A stretch of 64,000 nucleotides of DNA from JAEUIG01 sp046349775 (GTDB lineage Bacteria; Planctomycetota; Planctomycetia; Planctomycetales; Planctomycetaceae), in NCBI GenBank assembly GCA_046349775.1, contig JAXMBS010000012.1, forward strand, positions 1-64,000, read 5' to 3'. Below, piece by piece: positions 16,994 through 27,162 of this stretch (the stretch's first letter is position 1; the number at the start of each line of letters is the position of its first letter). The notes under the pieces were generated by a model, which was not told the DNA's origin, did no database searches, and saw nothing but the letters and a program-made list of their open reading frames with translations. The position numbers and the translations under genes were made by a program.

Positions 16994-19618
16994 ATGAAGA
17001 CCGACGAACTGCGCGAGCGTTATCTCCAATTCTTTGAATCCAAGGGCTGCGTCCGCCGACCCAGCGACGTCCTCGTCCCGAAGGGAGACAAATCCGTCCT
17101 GTTCACCCCGGCCGGGATGAATCAGTTCAAGAACCAGTTTCTCGGAGTCGGTCCGCTGGAGTTCACTCGCGCGACGACCTGCCAGAAGTGTCTGCGGACC
17201 GGCGACATCGGCAACGTGGGGGTGACGGCCTACCACCACACGTTCTTCGAGATGCTCGGCAACTTCTCGTTCGGCGACTACTTCAAGAAGGAAGCGATCC
17301 ACTGGGCCTGGGAGTTCCTGACGAGCAAGAAGTGGCTCGGCCTGCCGGGGGACCGGCTGTCGGCCACGGTCTATCTTGATGACGACGAGGCGTACAACAT
17401 CTGGCGGGATGAGGTTGGCGTGCCGGTGGAGCGCATTCGCCGCGATGACGAGAACGAGAACTTCTGGCCGGCCGGCAGCCCGACGAACGGTCCGGATGGC
17501 GTCTGCGGCCCATGCAGCGAGATCTACTACCATCCCCCGTCCGGCGGAAAGTCGGTCGAAATCTGGAACCTGGTGTTCACGCAGTTCAACCGTGTCGGTC
17601 CGCCGCCGAACAACCTTCGCCCGCTGCCGAAAAAGAACATCGACACCGGCATGGGGCTGGAGCGGACGGCGGCCGTGCTGCAGGGGGTCGAGAGCAATTT
17701 CGAGATCGACACGCTGCGCCCGCTCTGCCAGGCCGCCGGCGACGCGGTCGGCGTGAAGTACGAGTTTGGTGGTGATCACGGCCGTGCGTTGCGGCGGATT
17801 GCCGACCACATGCGGGCGGTCACTCTGTGTGTCCACGAAGGGGTCGCGCCCGGCAACGAAAAGCAAGGTTACGTGGTGCGACTGCTGCTGCGGCGCGCGC
17901 TGCTCGAAGGTTATCTCATCGGCAAGCACCAGCCGTTCCTGCATCAACTGGTGCCGGCGGTCGTTGCCGCGGTGAGCGCCCCCTACCCGGATGTCGCTGA
18001 ATCGGCCGTCTCCGCCGCCCACACGATTCGCGAGGAAGAAGAACAGTTCCTGGGGATCATTGAACGTGGACTGTCGCGGTTCGAGAGGATCGTCGAGCGC
18101 TGCCGCAAGTCGGGCCAGGGGGTCGTCACAGGCGAGGAGGCGTTCGAGTTGCATACGCAGGAGGGCTTCCTGATCGAAATGACCGAGGCGATGGCCGCGC
18201 GCCACAACCTGTCGGTCGACGCCAAAAAGTTTCACAAGCTGCTCGATCAGCACCGGGAGACGAGCGGACGCGGCTCATTCAGCGACGCCGTGATGGCAGA
18301 AGGACCGCTGGACGCGATCCGCAAGACGTCGGGTGGCACCGAGTTCCTGGGATACGACGCGACGAGCGCCGGCGGGAAGATCGTCGGCATCATTGCCGAG
18401 AAGCAGCTCGTCGATTCGATCGACGACGTGGGGCATGTCGATCCGATCGCGGTCGTGCTCGATCGCACGCCGTTCTACGCGGAAGCAGGCGGTCAGGTGG
18501 GGGACACCGGCACGCTCACGGCCGGCGGGACGCGGTTCGAGGTGCTGGACACCCAGCGCGACGGCGAACTGATCCTGCACATCGGCAAGCTCCGCGGCGG
18601 AAAGCTGCAGCTTGGCGAGATGGTCAAAGCGGATGTGGAGGATCGCCGCCGCGCCGGCATTCGCCGCGCGCATTCAGCGACGCACCTACTGCACCATGCG
18701 CTGCGGAGCGTGCTTGGGACGCACGCGCAGCAGCGCGGCTCGAAAGTCGAGGACGACCTGTTGCGGTTTGACTTTTCGCACAAGGGACCGATGACGCCCG
18801 AGGAAATTGTGCTTGTGGAAGACGAGATCAACGCCCGCGTTGCCGCCGGGGCGCCGATTTCGACGGAAGTCACGGACCAAAAGGTCGCCAAGGAACGGGG
18901 AGCGATGATGCTGTTCGGTGAGAAATACCCCGACCGTGTGCGGATGGTCACGATGGGGGACTTCAGCGTTGAGTTGTGCGGCGGCACGCACCTGTCGAAC
19001 ACCGGGCAGGTCGGGTTGTGCCGGGTCGTTTCCGAAGAGCCGGTGGCAAAAGGTGTGCGGCGCGTCGTGGCCGTGACCGGGCGGCGTGCACTGGAGCGGG
19101 TCCGGCAGACGGAGTCGCTCGTGAAAGAATTGGCACAGTCACTCAAAGTCCCGATGGCCGAAGAGCTGCCGCGGCGCGTCGCTCAGTTGCAGGACGAATT
19201 GAAGCACCTGAAGCAGGAATTGGCCGGCTACACGCGTGAATCGGTCGCCGGCGAGATTGATGCCTTGCTCAAGGAGGCGGAACTGGTCGGCGGCGCGAAG
19301 ATCGTCTGTCGCCGGGTGGAAACCGGTGACCGGGATTTGCTCCGTTCGTACGCGGACCAGCTGCGAGAGAAGGGGGAGTCTGTCGCGTTGCTCCTGGCAG
19401 CGGAGATCGACGGCAAGGTCGCGCTGCTGGCGGCCGTGACCAAAGACCTGGTCGGCCGGGGAGTGAAGGCCGGGGACTGTGTGCGCGACGCAGCCAAAGC
19501 CGTAGGCGGCGGCGGGGGTGGACGTCCCGATCTGGCGGAGGCCGGTGGGAAGGATCCGTCCCAGATTGATTCAGCGCTCCAGGCGGCGGCGGCGTACTAC
19601 CGTAAGGCACTGTCCTAG
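16994..19618 (+). CDS. alaS: Alanyl-tRNA synthetase
   Basis: 874 residues from the ATG at 16994, standard bacterial AlaRS length. It charges tRNA-Ala with alanine using ATP. Class II catalytic core at the N-terminus (LFTPAGMNQFKNQF, TTCQKCLRTGDIGNVG, GNFSFGDYFK, and NLVFTQFNR, GMGLERTAAVLQG). The editing domain has the zinc-binding HSATHLLHHAL and CGGTH motifs, and the C-Ala domain ends with VGGGGGGRPDLAEAGG. The frame is fully intact over 2.6 kb. It is separated from tRNA-Met by a heptad word element and followed 91 bases later by the first pseudopilin gene. Confidence 0.97.
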   Translation: MKTDELRERYLQFFESKGCVRRPSDVLVPKGDKSVLFTPAGMNQFKNQFLGVGPLEFTRATTCQKCLRTGDIGNVGVTAYHHTFFEMLGNFSFGDYFKKEAIHWAWEFLTSKKWLGLPGDRLSATVYLDDDEAYNIWRDEVGVPVERIRRDDENENFWPAGSPTNGPDGVCGPCSEIYYHPPSGGKSVEIWNLVFTQFNRVGPPPNNLRPLPKKNIDTGMGLERTAAVLQGVESNFEIDTLRPLCQAAGDAVGVKYEFGGDHGRALRRIADHMRAVTLCVHEGVAPGNEKQGYVVRLLLRRALLEGYLIGKHQPFLHQLVPAVVAAVSAPYPDVAESAVSAAHTIREEEEQFLGIIERGLSRFERIVERCRKSGQGVVTGEEAFELHTQEGFLIEMTEAMAARHNLSVDAKKFHKLLDQHRETSGRGSFSDAVMAEGPLDAIRKTSGGTEFLGYDATSAGGKIVGIIAEKQLVDSIDDVGHVDPIAVVLDRTPFYAEAGGQVGDTGTLTAGGTRFEVLDTQRDGELILHIGKLRGGKLQLGEMVKADVEDRRRAGIRRAHSATHLLHHALRSVLGTHAQQRGSKVEDDLLRFDFSHKGPMTPEEIVLVEDEINARVAAGAPISTEVTDQKVAKERGAMMLFGEKYPDRVRMVTMGDFSVELCGGTHLSNTGQVGLCRVVSEEPVAKGVRRVVAVTGRRALERVRQTESLVKELAQSLKVPMAEELPRRVAQLQDELKHLKQELAGYTRESVAGEIDALLKEAELVGGAKIVCRRVETGDRDLLRSYADQLREKGESVALLLAAEIDGKVALLAAVTKDLVGRGVKAGDCVRDAAKAVGGGGGGRPDLAEAGGKDPSQIDSALQAAAAYYRKALS

Positions 19619-19709
19619 GGGCCGCTGCGTCAAATCGAATTGCGTGCTCCTGTCGGTAGTGATAGCATTTTGGGTGAGCGCGGAAGTGGACCATCCCGGG
19701 AGCCGCTGC

Positions 19710-20702
19710 ATGCACCTCGCCAGTCGCTTGCGGACAAGGGGTCGCCATTCGTCGACGCTTCCCGGCTTTACGCTGATCGAACTGCTGGTGGTGATCGCCA
19801 TTATTGCGCTATTGGCGTCGCTGTTGCTGCCGGCAGTGCAGAGGGCCAGGGAAGCCGCCCGGCGGACGCAGTGCATCAACAATATCCGGCAGATCGCGCT
19901 CGCGTCGCTGAATTATCTGTCGGCACATCGGTGCTATCCGTCCGGTTACATCGCTAAAGGGTCTTGCGACTACGACATTGTGTTCACGACGCCGCCGATC
20001 AACATCCAGACGGCACAGGACTTTTCCAGCACCCCCGGCACGGTCAATCAGGTCTCGCTCACGAACTGGTCGCTGTCCACCGGATGGAGTTGGCATGCCC
20101 TGTTGCTGTCTTACATGGATCAGGAAGTGACGCGGATCAATTACAAACTGAACAAGAACGACGCGTTCAACTGGGACCTGGTGCAGACGCCAATCCCGTC
20201 GTATGTGTGTCCGAGCGCCGCACTCCCGGCGACGCGACCGGCCGGAATGGGTTATACGAGCTATCGTGGATGTCTCGGAGGCTGGCCGTTGAAGGACCAG
20301 TTCGGCAATCCGACGCCCACGCTGAACAACGGCATGTTTTTCGAGAACAGCTGCCTGCGCGACAGCGACATTGCCGACGGCGCGACGAATACCTTGCTGT
20401 TCGGAGAGACGCCATTCGGATTCTGGAATGACGCCCATTCCTGCTGCGCGCGTGTCCGCGATGATATGGCGCCGTTCGACGCCTACTGGAATATATTTGT
20501 CGGCGCTCCTCAAGACCCGATGAATTGTCCGGACCCCGTCCTGCCGATTCATTTCTTCGGATTCGGCGGAGCGCACGGCGACGTTACGGTGTTTGCATTT
20601 GCCGACGGCCGGGCGCAGACGATGTCGAAGACCGTCGATCTGAAGTTGCTGATGAGCCTGTCCACGCGCAACGGTCGCGAGAACATCAAAGACACGTACT
20701 AA
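19710..20702 (+). CDS. DUF1559 pseudopilin-like protein 1
   Basis: 330 residues from the ATG at 19710. Type IV prepilin cleavage and methylation motif GFTLIELLVVIAII at about 19-32, then an amphipathic N-terminal helix with REAARRTQCINNIRQI. The DUF1559 body follows, with a YRGC segment and a final GGAHGDVTVFAFADG block (the H-x-G-G-A-n-FADG signature of the family) and a C-terminal ENIKDTY. Tens to hundreds of these occur per planctomycete genome; they probably form short pseudopili or surface structures after processing by a prepilin peptidase such as the one at 26158. A paralogue follows 89 bases downstream. Confidence 0.93.
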   Translation: MHLASRLRTRGRHSSTLPGFTLIELLVVIAIIALLASLLLPAVQRAREAARRTQCINNIRQIALASLNYLSAHRCYPSGYIAKGSCDYDIVFTTPPINIQTAQDFSSTPGTVNQVSLTNWSLSTGWSWHALLLSYMDQEVTRINYKLNKNDAFNWDLVQTPIPSYVCPSAALPATRPAGMGYTSYRGCLGGWPLKDQFGNPTPTLNNGMFFENSCLRDSDIADGATNTLLFGETPFGFWNDAHSCCARVRDDMAPFDAYWNIFVGAPQDPMNCPDPVLPIHFFGFGGAHGDVTVFAFADGRAQTMSKTVDLKLLMSLSTRNGRENIKDTY

Positions 20703-20791
20703 TCCACGACGCCCAGCCATCGGCAGGTCCCGCCAGGCGTCGGTCCATTTTCCCGATGGTCCGGAATCTCAAGCCCCCAAGGATCCGACGC

Positions 20792-21795
20792 ATGTCACTC
20801 GCAGGCGGTTCACTCTCGTCGAATGGCGGCGTTCGCCGTCGAGTTCGCGGATTTACGCTGATCGAACTGCTCGTCGTCATCGCGATCATTGCGCTGCTGG
20901 CGGCGCTGCTGCTGCCGGCCGTGCAACGCGCCCGGGAGGCCGCGCGCCGCACCGAGTGCATCAACAATCTCCGCCAGATCGAGCTCGCGGCGCACAACTA
21001 TCTCGACTCCCATCGCTGTTTCCCCTCCGGGTACCTGCAGGGAGATCCGACAGTTTCGCAGTGTGATTATCCGATCACCTTTCCCCAATCCGCAGAGATC
21101 GTCATCGCTCCCACGATACAGTTTCCGCAGGCGCCTGGCGCGCCGCCGCCAAGAGTGCTCATCAAAGACTGGGCCATGGGCAGTTACTGGGGCTGGCACA
21201 GCATGCTCCTGCCGCAGATGGATCAGGGGACGATTGCCATCAATTTCAACCTGCCCAAGAACAACCCGTACAACTGGCCGTTCACGCAGACACCGATTCC
21301 GGCGTACGTCTGTCCGAGCAACTCGCTGCCGTCGGCCCGACCGTCAGGACTCGGCTGGACGACGTATCGCGGCTGCATGGGCTGGTGGCCTACGAACGAT
21401 CCCACGACCAATCAGCCCTGGGTCGCGCCGCCGAACAACGGGATGTTCTATCGGAACAGCGTCGCCGACCGCATCAGCGACAGATTCACGAACACGATCA
21501 TGTTCAGGGAGACGTCCTTCGGCCCATTCTGGGCCGATTCGTACACCTGCTGTGCCCGCAGCACGCGATCAGCCCAACTTCGACTTACTGGACGGTTGCC
21601 AGCGACCCGAATTGTCCGCAGCCGCCGACGCCGCCGAACGTGCAGTATTTCGGTTTTGGCGGTCCGCACGAAGGGATGGTGATATTCGCGTTCGCGGATG
21701 GTCACCTTGCAGACCGTGTCAAAGAACATTGACACCAACGTGTTTCGGGCGCTGTGCACGCGAAACGGCCGCGAAACATCACCACGGCCTACTAA
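20792..21795 (+). CDS. DUF1559 pseudopilin-like protein 2 (frameshifted)
   Basis: About 334 residues. The ATG at 20792 has AAGGA eight bases upstream (20779-20783). Same plan as the preceding gene: GFTLIELLVVIAII, REAARRTECINNLRQI, a YRGC segment, FGFGGPHEGMVIFAFADG and CTRNGRE near the end. The frame changes at about 21555, 21700 and 21775; the joined C-terminus reads TVSKNIDTNVFRALCTRNGR and then a TTAY end, parallel to the first copy's KDTY. The two genes are about half identical by eye and look like a tandem duplication. Confidence 0.85.
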
Positions 21796-21870
21796 TTCGG
21801 GGGAGTCGACGCGGATTGGCTGACGTGCGTCTGAGCAGCCGGGCTGCTTTCCGCATGGCATTGCGCCAGT

Positions 21871-22906
21871 TCAGGCCGCAGTCGGCCGCGCCAGAGGAGC
21901 ACTCTCGATTTCGGCCTGGATCAGCGCGCCGCGGGCGATGGCAAATTCGGCGTCATCCGGCGCGCGCAATTCTGCGACCGTCATCGGCAGCCGTGCCCGC
22001 TGCACCTGCTCGGCAAGGAGCTGCGGAAAGCCGGCCGACCCCGTAGCAGCCCCGCAGCAAGTGATCGAGAACGGCTGTCGCATCGTCGGCAAGTCCGGCG
22101 ATCCGGCGCATGCCGCGGCAAACGCCGCAAGCAGCTCCCGCAGCAGTTGCTCGTAAAGATAAGCCAGAAGCTGCACTTCGTCGTTCTGCGGCGTGGAGTT
22201 GCGGGGCGCGCTCCCGCTTCCACCGGACGATCGCATCCATATCGACATAGCATGCGCCGTCCATGTCCCAGACGAGCCGCTCCGTCTTGCGCGCCAGCTG
22301 CTCGTCGATCCAATCGCCCCCGCGCGGAATTACCGCTCGCACCAGCACCCGTCCGCGATGCAGGAACGCCAGGCCGCTGGCTGTGCTGTCGATCAGCAGC
22401 GACATTCCGGTAAAGCCGGCGTGTCCCAGCCCGGCGAGCGCCAGCGCTGCGCAGCCGTCGATTGCCAAAGGTTCAAAACCCCGCAGCCGGACCAGCCGCG
22501 AGAAGAAGTGCCACTCCCGCGTTTCATCGATCGGCGGCATGATGGACAGCGGGAGCACAATCGCGCACCGCTCGCCGCGAATCAGCGGCTCCGGCACGAG
22601 CGCATCGGTGATCGCCGCTGCAAGCTGGCGGCCGACCGGATCGTCTTCGGGGAGCCGTCCCTCGGGCAGGATCGGCAACCGCGGCACATGCAGCAGCGGC
22701 GCCAGTTCTTCGGCGTGACGTCCAAATACCAGCGTGCCGCCCTCGCATGTGGCGTACGGAATCCGTGCCCGCTCGAGTAGCCGCTTTTCGGCATCGTCAG
22801 GCGGCATCGCGATGTATGTCGCCGGCGACTTGCGACCGACGAGCTCATCTCGGTGCTGCCGGAGCGAAATCATCACCCGGCTGTCGATATGCAGGGCAAT
22901 GCTCAT
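21871..22906 (-). CDS. Divergent actin-like ATPase (MreB/Hsp70 fold)
   Basis: About 345 residues with one frame change near 22195. Features of the actin/Hsp70/MreB superfamily: an N-terminal phosphate-1 strand (SIALHIDSRVMISL) with GRKSPATYIAM after it; a phosphate-2 strand GMSLLIDSTASGLAFLHRG followed by IPRGGDWIDEQLARK, like the GG-x-x-FD segment of MreB; and a C-terminal adenosine motif ITCCGAATGSAGFPQLLAE followed by RAPDDAEFAIARGAL, like the A-x-x-x-ARGA end of DnaK and MreB. It is far from canonical MreB, lacks the usual phosphate-1 Gly, and is shorter than DnaK. Its ATG overlaps the upstream stop in ATGA, so it is translationally coupled to the preceding gene. Confidence 0.72.
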
Positions 22907-23345
22907 GGTGCGCCGTCCCGTCCTTCGCGGAGCACGGTCCGCAGCGCACGCTCGACAGCCACGCCCCGGGCAGTGCGGCGGCTGTGCGACCGGGGTGGCC
23001 GTCGCGAGAGGTCCGGGAATTTCCGCCGCATCAAACCAGTGCGTGCCCCGGTCGCGCTGGTGCGTGCGTCGATCGCGCTCGGCCCGGACGTGATGGCCGC
23101 ACTTGCGTCCGCGGCCGGCTGCGACGGCGTGCCGTGGCGAAGTGCGGGCCTTGCAGGGGATGCGGGCCGCTGCGGATCAAATATCGAAACCCGACTGTCC
23201 GGCCGTGAAAGGCCTGCGGCAACGCCGGCGTTTCCTCTTCGCGCAGCAGCAGTGAATTCTCAATGAGCTGATTGAGCGACGGCCGTGTCTCGCGAATCGC
23301 TGTCGGCTTGACGGCTTCGGTGTCGAACCTGGGCAGCGACTCCGC
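22903..23345 (-). CDS. Middle gene of the actin-like cluster (frameshifted, 5' end unsure)
   Basis: Protein-like text starts about 23330 with FDTEAVKPTAIRETRPSL then NQLIENSLLLREEETPALPQ, shifts frame near 23215, and continues as an Arg/Ala/Pro-rich segment ending ALRTVLREGRDGAP with a TGA that overlaps the ATG of the actin-like gene. About 145 residues, no recognised domain, no clear start codon in the current sequence. The overlap with the next gene is the strongest evidence that it is real. Confidence 0.5.
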
Positions 23346-23346
23346 G

Positions 23347-24666
23347 CTACGACGGCGGCTCGTGCTGCTGAATCCAGATGCGGAAGACGCCGTATCCGGC
23401 CAGTCCGCAGAGCAGCCATGCGGCGATGCTGCTGCCGAAGTTCATCCTGCGTATTGGCATCCACGGGAGGCGGCTTCGAGCACTTCCTCGGACGTGGCCG
23501 ACATGGAAGCGGCCTGTCGGGCATCGTCGAGGCTTGCCTCGGCATTCAGCAATCTCGTGGCGAGCAGCTGTTCTTCTGGATACGGCAATACACTGCCGGT
23601 CCATTGACCGACTGCAAGCTGGAACGGCTGAGCGTCTGGGATGCACGCCAATTTCCCACCGGAAATTTCTGTCGGGGCAGCTTCCGCAGGCGTTGCTGGT
23701 TCCAACGTGGCCGGCATGGACGCGGGCTCGTCTCTGTTTCAAGGGGCGCTGGAGCGGTGGTGCCAACAGCGATTCGGATGTGGTCGCTCGCGGTGATGGT
23801 CGAGCCGGTGGCCGTTGTGTCCGCCCCGGCTTCCAGGAACTGGTACAGATCGACGTGTCCGCGGCGACCTGCCGATGTGTGGGGGTTTCGACGAGACCAG
23901 GTCTGGCGGCGACCGACGCAGCGCTCGGCCTTGCAACCTGGTCCATGGCCGTGGGGTCGAACAGGACCACACTGCGGAGACCAGCTTGCTCGTCGCCAGC
24001 GGCGAGGCGGCGGACAGCGGCAGCAGCACGCGTACCGAACCGGCGATCGATGCCGGCTGGCCCAAATGCTCGAGCAGGCAGGGCACCGTCGCCTCGACCG
24101 GCATGAGCCACATCACAACCGGCCGCTCGCACTGGCACGGAACAGGCGACGTCCATGCGGCTGGCCGTCCGCTTCGGCAGGATGCGGTCCGCGGCAGCCG
24201 AATCGACGACAATCACCGATTCGGGTGGGATTACCACTTGCACCGAGCGACGACGTCGATTTGACGTTCTGCTGCTTTCCGCCGTGCAGAATGCGGACAA
24301 TTCCAGTTGCCTGTGGAGTCGGCCTCCGGCCTGCTCGATCAGATTGCGCAGCAGGAACGGCGATACCTCGCTGGCGTACGTGGCCGGAAACCGGATGGCG
24401 ACCACGCTGCAATGCTTCAGGGAGCTGGTGACGTGTCTTCGACCGGAGGCGATCCCGGTCCTGCTCCCGCCGCTCGCTGACTGAACGGCAGCATTTGCCG
24501 CAGAAACCTGGCCGAATCGGCCGATGACTGAGGAATCCAGCGCACCGCGCCGTTCACCGGCGGTCGCTGCCGGCACGATCCGTGCCAGATCGTCGGCGCG
24601 ACATCGATCGCCGCACAGGACCCCTCCCAATAGAAGGGCTGAAAAGATCACCGACTGGGGCCGCAT
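23347..24666 (-). CDS. Exported, C-terminally anchored protein of the actin-like cluster (frameshifted)
   Basis: About 440 residues over several frames. ATG at 24666: signal peptide MRPQSVIFSALLLGGVLC. Recognisable pieces in order: VVAIRFPATYASEVSPFLLR, VQVVIPPESVIVVDSAAADR, VMWLMPVEATVPCLLEHLG, VDLYQFLEAGADTTATGSTI and TASDHIRIAVGTTAPAP, ISGGKLACIPDAQPFQLAVG, EEQLLATRLLNAEASLDDA, and a C-terminal hydrophobic helix SSIAAWLLCGLAGYGVFRIW just before the stop. It looks like a periplasmic protein held by one C-terminal helix. Frame changes occur at about 24155, 23990, 23870, 23700 and 23470. No family recognised. First gene of a likely operon with the two genes after it. Confidence 0.55.
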   Translation of the reverse strand: MRPQSVIFSALLLGGVLCGDRCRADDLARIVPAATAGERRGALDSSVIGRFGQVSAANAAVQSASGGSRTGIASGRRHVTSSLKHCSVVAIRFPATYASEVSPFLLRNLIEQAGGRLHRQLELSAFCTAESSRTSNRRRRSVQVVIPPESVIVVDSAAADRILPKRTASRMDVACSVPVRAAGCDVAHAGRGDGALPARAFGPAGIDRRFGTRAAAAVRRLAAGDEQAGLRSVVLFDPTAMDQVARPSAASVAARPGLVETPTHRQVAADTSICTSSWKPGRTQRPPARPSPRATTSESLLAPPLQRPLKQRRARVHAGHVGTSNACGSCPDRNFRWEIGVHPRRSAVPACSRSMDRQCIAVSRRTAARHEIAECRGKPRRCPTGRFHVGHVRGSARSRLPWMPIRRMNFGSSIAAWLLCGLAGYGVFRIWIQQHEPPS

Positions 24667-25039
24667 GCGTTGCCGTGCTCCCAAGGCTGCCAGACTCACG
24701 AACAGGAATGCCCAGCCGACATCGCTCAGTCCGCCGCAATGCCGACCGATTGATAGCAGCTGTCGAAGGTTGAGCTGCGAAGACACGTAAAACGGGAGGA
24801 CAGGGAGGCCTGGCCAGGGCCGCGCACTACTGCCCGTCAAGTCCACGCAACCGGCACACTCCACACAATCGGCAAAGTGACCCGCCTCACGCCACCAAAT
24901 CATTCCGGGAACGACCGACCCTGCGTCGTGAGCTGTGGCTCTGCCGCATTCTTGAGCGCCATTCCTCACGGACGAGCGGTACAGGGTCGGCCGTTGGGCG
25001 GGTCGCTGCGGGAACGCCCTCGGCTCGCGGTGAAGTGAT
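24667..25039. other. Divergent intergenic region, 373 bases
   Basis: Lies between the minus-strand actin-like cluster and the plus-strand receiver-HATPase gene, and should hold both promoters. A minus-strand frame runs through it without stops, but its text shows no domain and continues antisense to the next gene, so I do not call it. Confidence 0.4.
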
Positions 25040-25966
25040 ATGTCCCAGATTCTGGTCATCGATTCCCGACCGGCGGAGCGCCGCCGGATCGTCGGCGTCC
25101 TGAGCGGCGCTCCCGAATGGAGCATCGTCGAGGCGGACACCGTCGAGCGCGCGCTGACCATGACCCGCCTGGTCCCGCTCGATCTGGTCCTGGCCGACTT
25201 CGACGCCACGGAGTTCGATTCCGAAAGCCTGATTGAACAGCTCGCTGCCGAGCAGCCCCTGTTGCCCGTCGTCGTCATTGCCGGCCACTGCAGCCTGGAG
25301 CGGGTGCAACAGGCACTGGAGTCGAGGGCCGCCGGTTTCATCACTCCCAGCCGGCTCGAACACGACCTGGCGCCGATCATTCGCACAATTTTGGGAGTGA
25401 GCCGCGACAATCGGATGACCGTGCAGTCGCTGTCGACCCGGCAGTCGACTCACTTCGAAATGGAGAACGACCCGTCCCGTGTCGCGAGTGTCGTCACGCA
25501 CGTTACAGGGCAATGCAGCCGGTACGGCATCGCCAACGAGCACGAATGCGTCCGCGTCGCCGTTGCGCTCGAAGAAGCCCTGCTGAACGCGATGATCCAC
25601 GGCAATCTGGAAGTGAGCTCGGCATTGCGGGAACGCTCTGACGATGCCTTTCGTCGCCTGATCGAGCGGCGGCGGATCGAACCGGAATACGCCGCGCGTC
25701 GCGTCCGCCTGACCTGCGACGTGGACGGTGAGCAGGCGCTGATCGTGATTCGCGATCAGGGGCCGGGATTCAATGTGTGCCAGCTTCCCGATCCGCGCGA
25801 CCCCGAGTACATGCTGCGCGCCAGCGGCCGCGGCGTGCTCTTGATGCGGACCTTCATGGATGAAGTGATCTACAACGACCGAGGAAACGAAGTCACGCTG
25901 ATTAAGCGCCGTCCAGCGGGACAACAAAGCTGCGAGCCTCGGCCGGAACAGTCCCGGTGGTCGTGA
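25040..25966 (+). CDS. Response regulator receiver fused to an anti-sigma-type HATPase
   Basis: 308 residues, frame intact. The receiver domain is partly degenerate: VIDSR replaces the acidic pair (one acidic residue lost), LVLADF supplies a possible phospho-acceptor Asp53, and the usual Thr/Ser and Lys positions read IAGHC and TPSR, so normal phosphotransfer is doubtful. The C-terminal HATPase_c_2/RsbW-like domain keeps ALEEALLNAMIHGN (N box), IRDQGPGFN (G1) and ASGRGVLLMRTFMDEV (G2), ending NEVTLIKRR. It is the paralogue of the gene at 4996, with the same architecture. It may have become a phosphorylation-independent version of that switch. Confidence 0.9.
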   Translation: MSQILVIDSRPAERRRIVGVLSGAPEWSIVEADTVERALTMTRLVPLDLVLADFDATEFDSESLIEQLAAEQPLLPVVVIAGHCSLERVQQALESRAAGFITPSRLEHDLAPIIRTILGVSRDNRMTVQSLSTRQSTHFEMENDPSRVASVVTHVTGQCSRYGIANEHECVRVAVALEEALLNAMIHGNLEVSSALRERSDDAFRRLIERRRIEPEYAARRVRLTCDVDGEQALIVIRDQGPGFNVCQLPDPRDPEYMLRASGRGVLLMRTFMDEVIYNDRGNEVTLIKRRPAGQQSCEPRPEQSRWS

Positions 25967-26157
25967 CGGATTGCGTTCCGTGTCCCGGACGCTTTTTAGA
26001 TCCCGTCAGCCCGACTGCTCAGGTGCACGTCTGCAAATTCACGTCGACTCCCCAGCGGCCGGGCGGCTTCTCGCTACAATACGGTGTTGGTTGGAGGGCG
26101 CCCGCTCTTCGTAAGCCGACTCACCTGACCTGACGCCTCGCTGTCTGCCCTTGAACC

Positions 26158-27118
26158 TTGGCCCTTTCTGAACTGCTTCTCGCACCGTTCCAGCTTCCGG
26201 ACTGGCAGACGTCCGTCCTGTTTGCCGTCGTCGGCGCCCTGCTGACGGCCGGGCTGACGCACATCGCACTGCGTGACTGCGGTGAACGGGATCGCGGCTG
26301 GTCCCTCGGCGCGGCGTTCGCCGCGGCCTGCTGCTGCGGGCTGTTCACATACGGCATGTTGACATGGAAGTTACAGGAGACTCCCAACGTCCGTCCCGAC
26401 GATGTCTGGTGGCACTGGCGAATTGGCCACCACGTCGTGCTGATCTGCCTGATGCTCGCGGTCACGACGACCGACCTGCGGGCGTATCTCATTCCGGACT
26501 CGATCACGCGTCTTGGAATCGTGTGGGGAGTCGCCCTGGCGGCGCTCTCCGGCGATCTGCAGATCGAGCACATCTGGGTCGACTGGAACCAGGAGATTCC
26601 GCAACTGCGCGGCCCTACCTTCCCGAGTGGCTTGCATACCCGCACTGGCACGGGCTGGTTTGGAGCCTGGCCGGCGCCTCCCGGAGCGTTCGGTACGTGG
26701 CTGATCCGCGAACTGGCGTCACGGCGCTGGGTCAGGAAGCGATGGGCCTGGGGGGACGTGACGTTGATGGCCATGATCGGCGCCTTTCTGGGCTGGCAGC
26801 CCACGCTGATCGTGCTGGCCCTCGCGGCGGTCTGCGGAATCATCGTGAGCCTCCTGCTGATGTGCGGCCGCGCCGTGCACGGCCTGATCAGCGTACGGTG
26901 CCCGCGCTGCGGCCAGGGAGGGCGGCGAAGCAGTACTTGCCCTATGGACCGTTCCTGTGCCTGGCGGCCTATATCGTGCTGCTCAGCCGCGGATCTGGAT
27001 GTTCGATTGCAGCTTCCCGGTCGTCAAATTCCGAGACCGTGTCAACACGTTGCAGTCGGCGCGGCGGCCGACGGGGTACCGAGGGAATTCTCGGCTGTAC
27101 ATGGTGCAACAGTCGTGA
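26158..27118 (+). CDS. Prepilin peptidase, A24 family (frameshifted)
   Basis: About 320 residues, multi-span. The start is a TTG at 26158 directly after an in-frame stop; no ATG lies nearby. The aspartyl catalytic pair of A24 peptidases is visible: TTDLRAYLIPDSITRLG (first Asp) and WAWGDVTLMAMIGAFLGWQ (GD pair). After the RAVHG segment the frame shifts at about 26925 to read KQYLPYGPFLCLAAYIVLLS, the usual last helix, and again near 26990 to give FPVVKFRDRVNTLQSARRP and the stop at 27118. It would process type IV-like prepilins, including the DUF1559 proteins upstream. The N-terminal methylase domain is absent. Confidence 0.83.
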
Positions 27119-27162
27119 CGGGATTCATCGCCAAAGCTCCAGGGAGGGGTGTTGATTAGAAA

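Noticed and set aside
24667..25410. N-terminal extension of the exported protein of the actin-like cluster
   Set aside because: The frame stays open but is antisense to the receiver-HATPase gene, and a good signal peptide starts at 24666.
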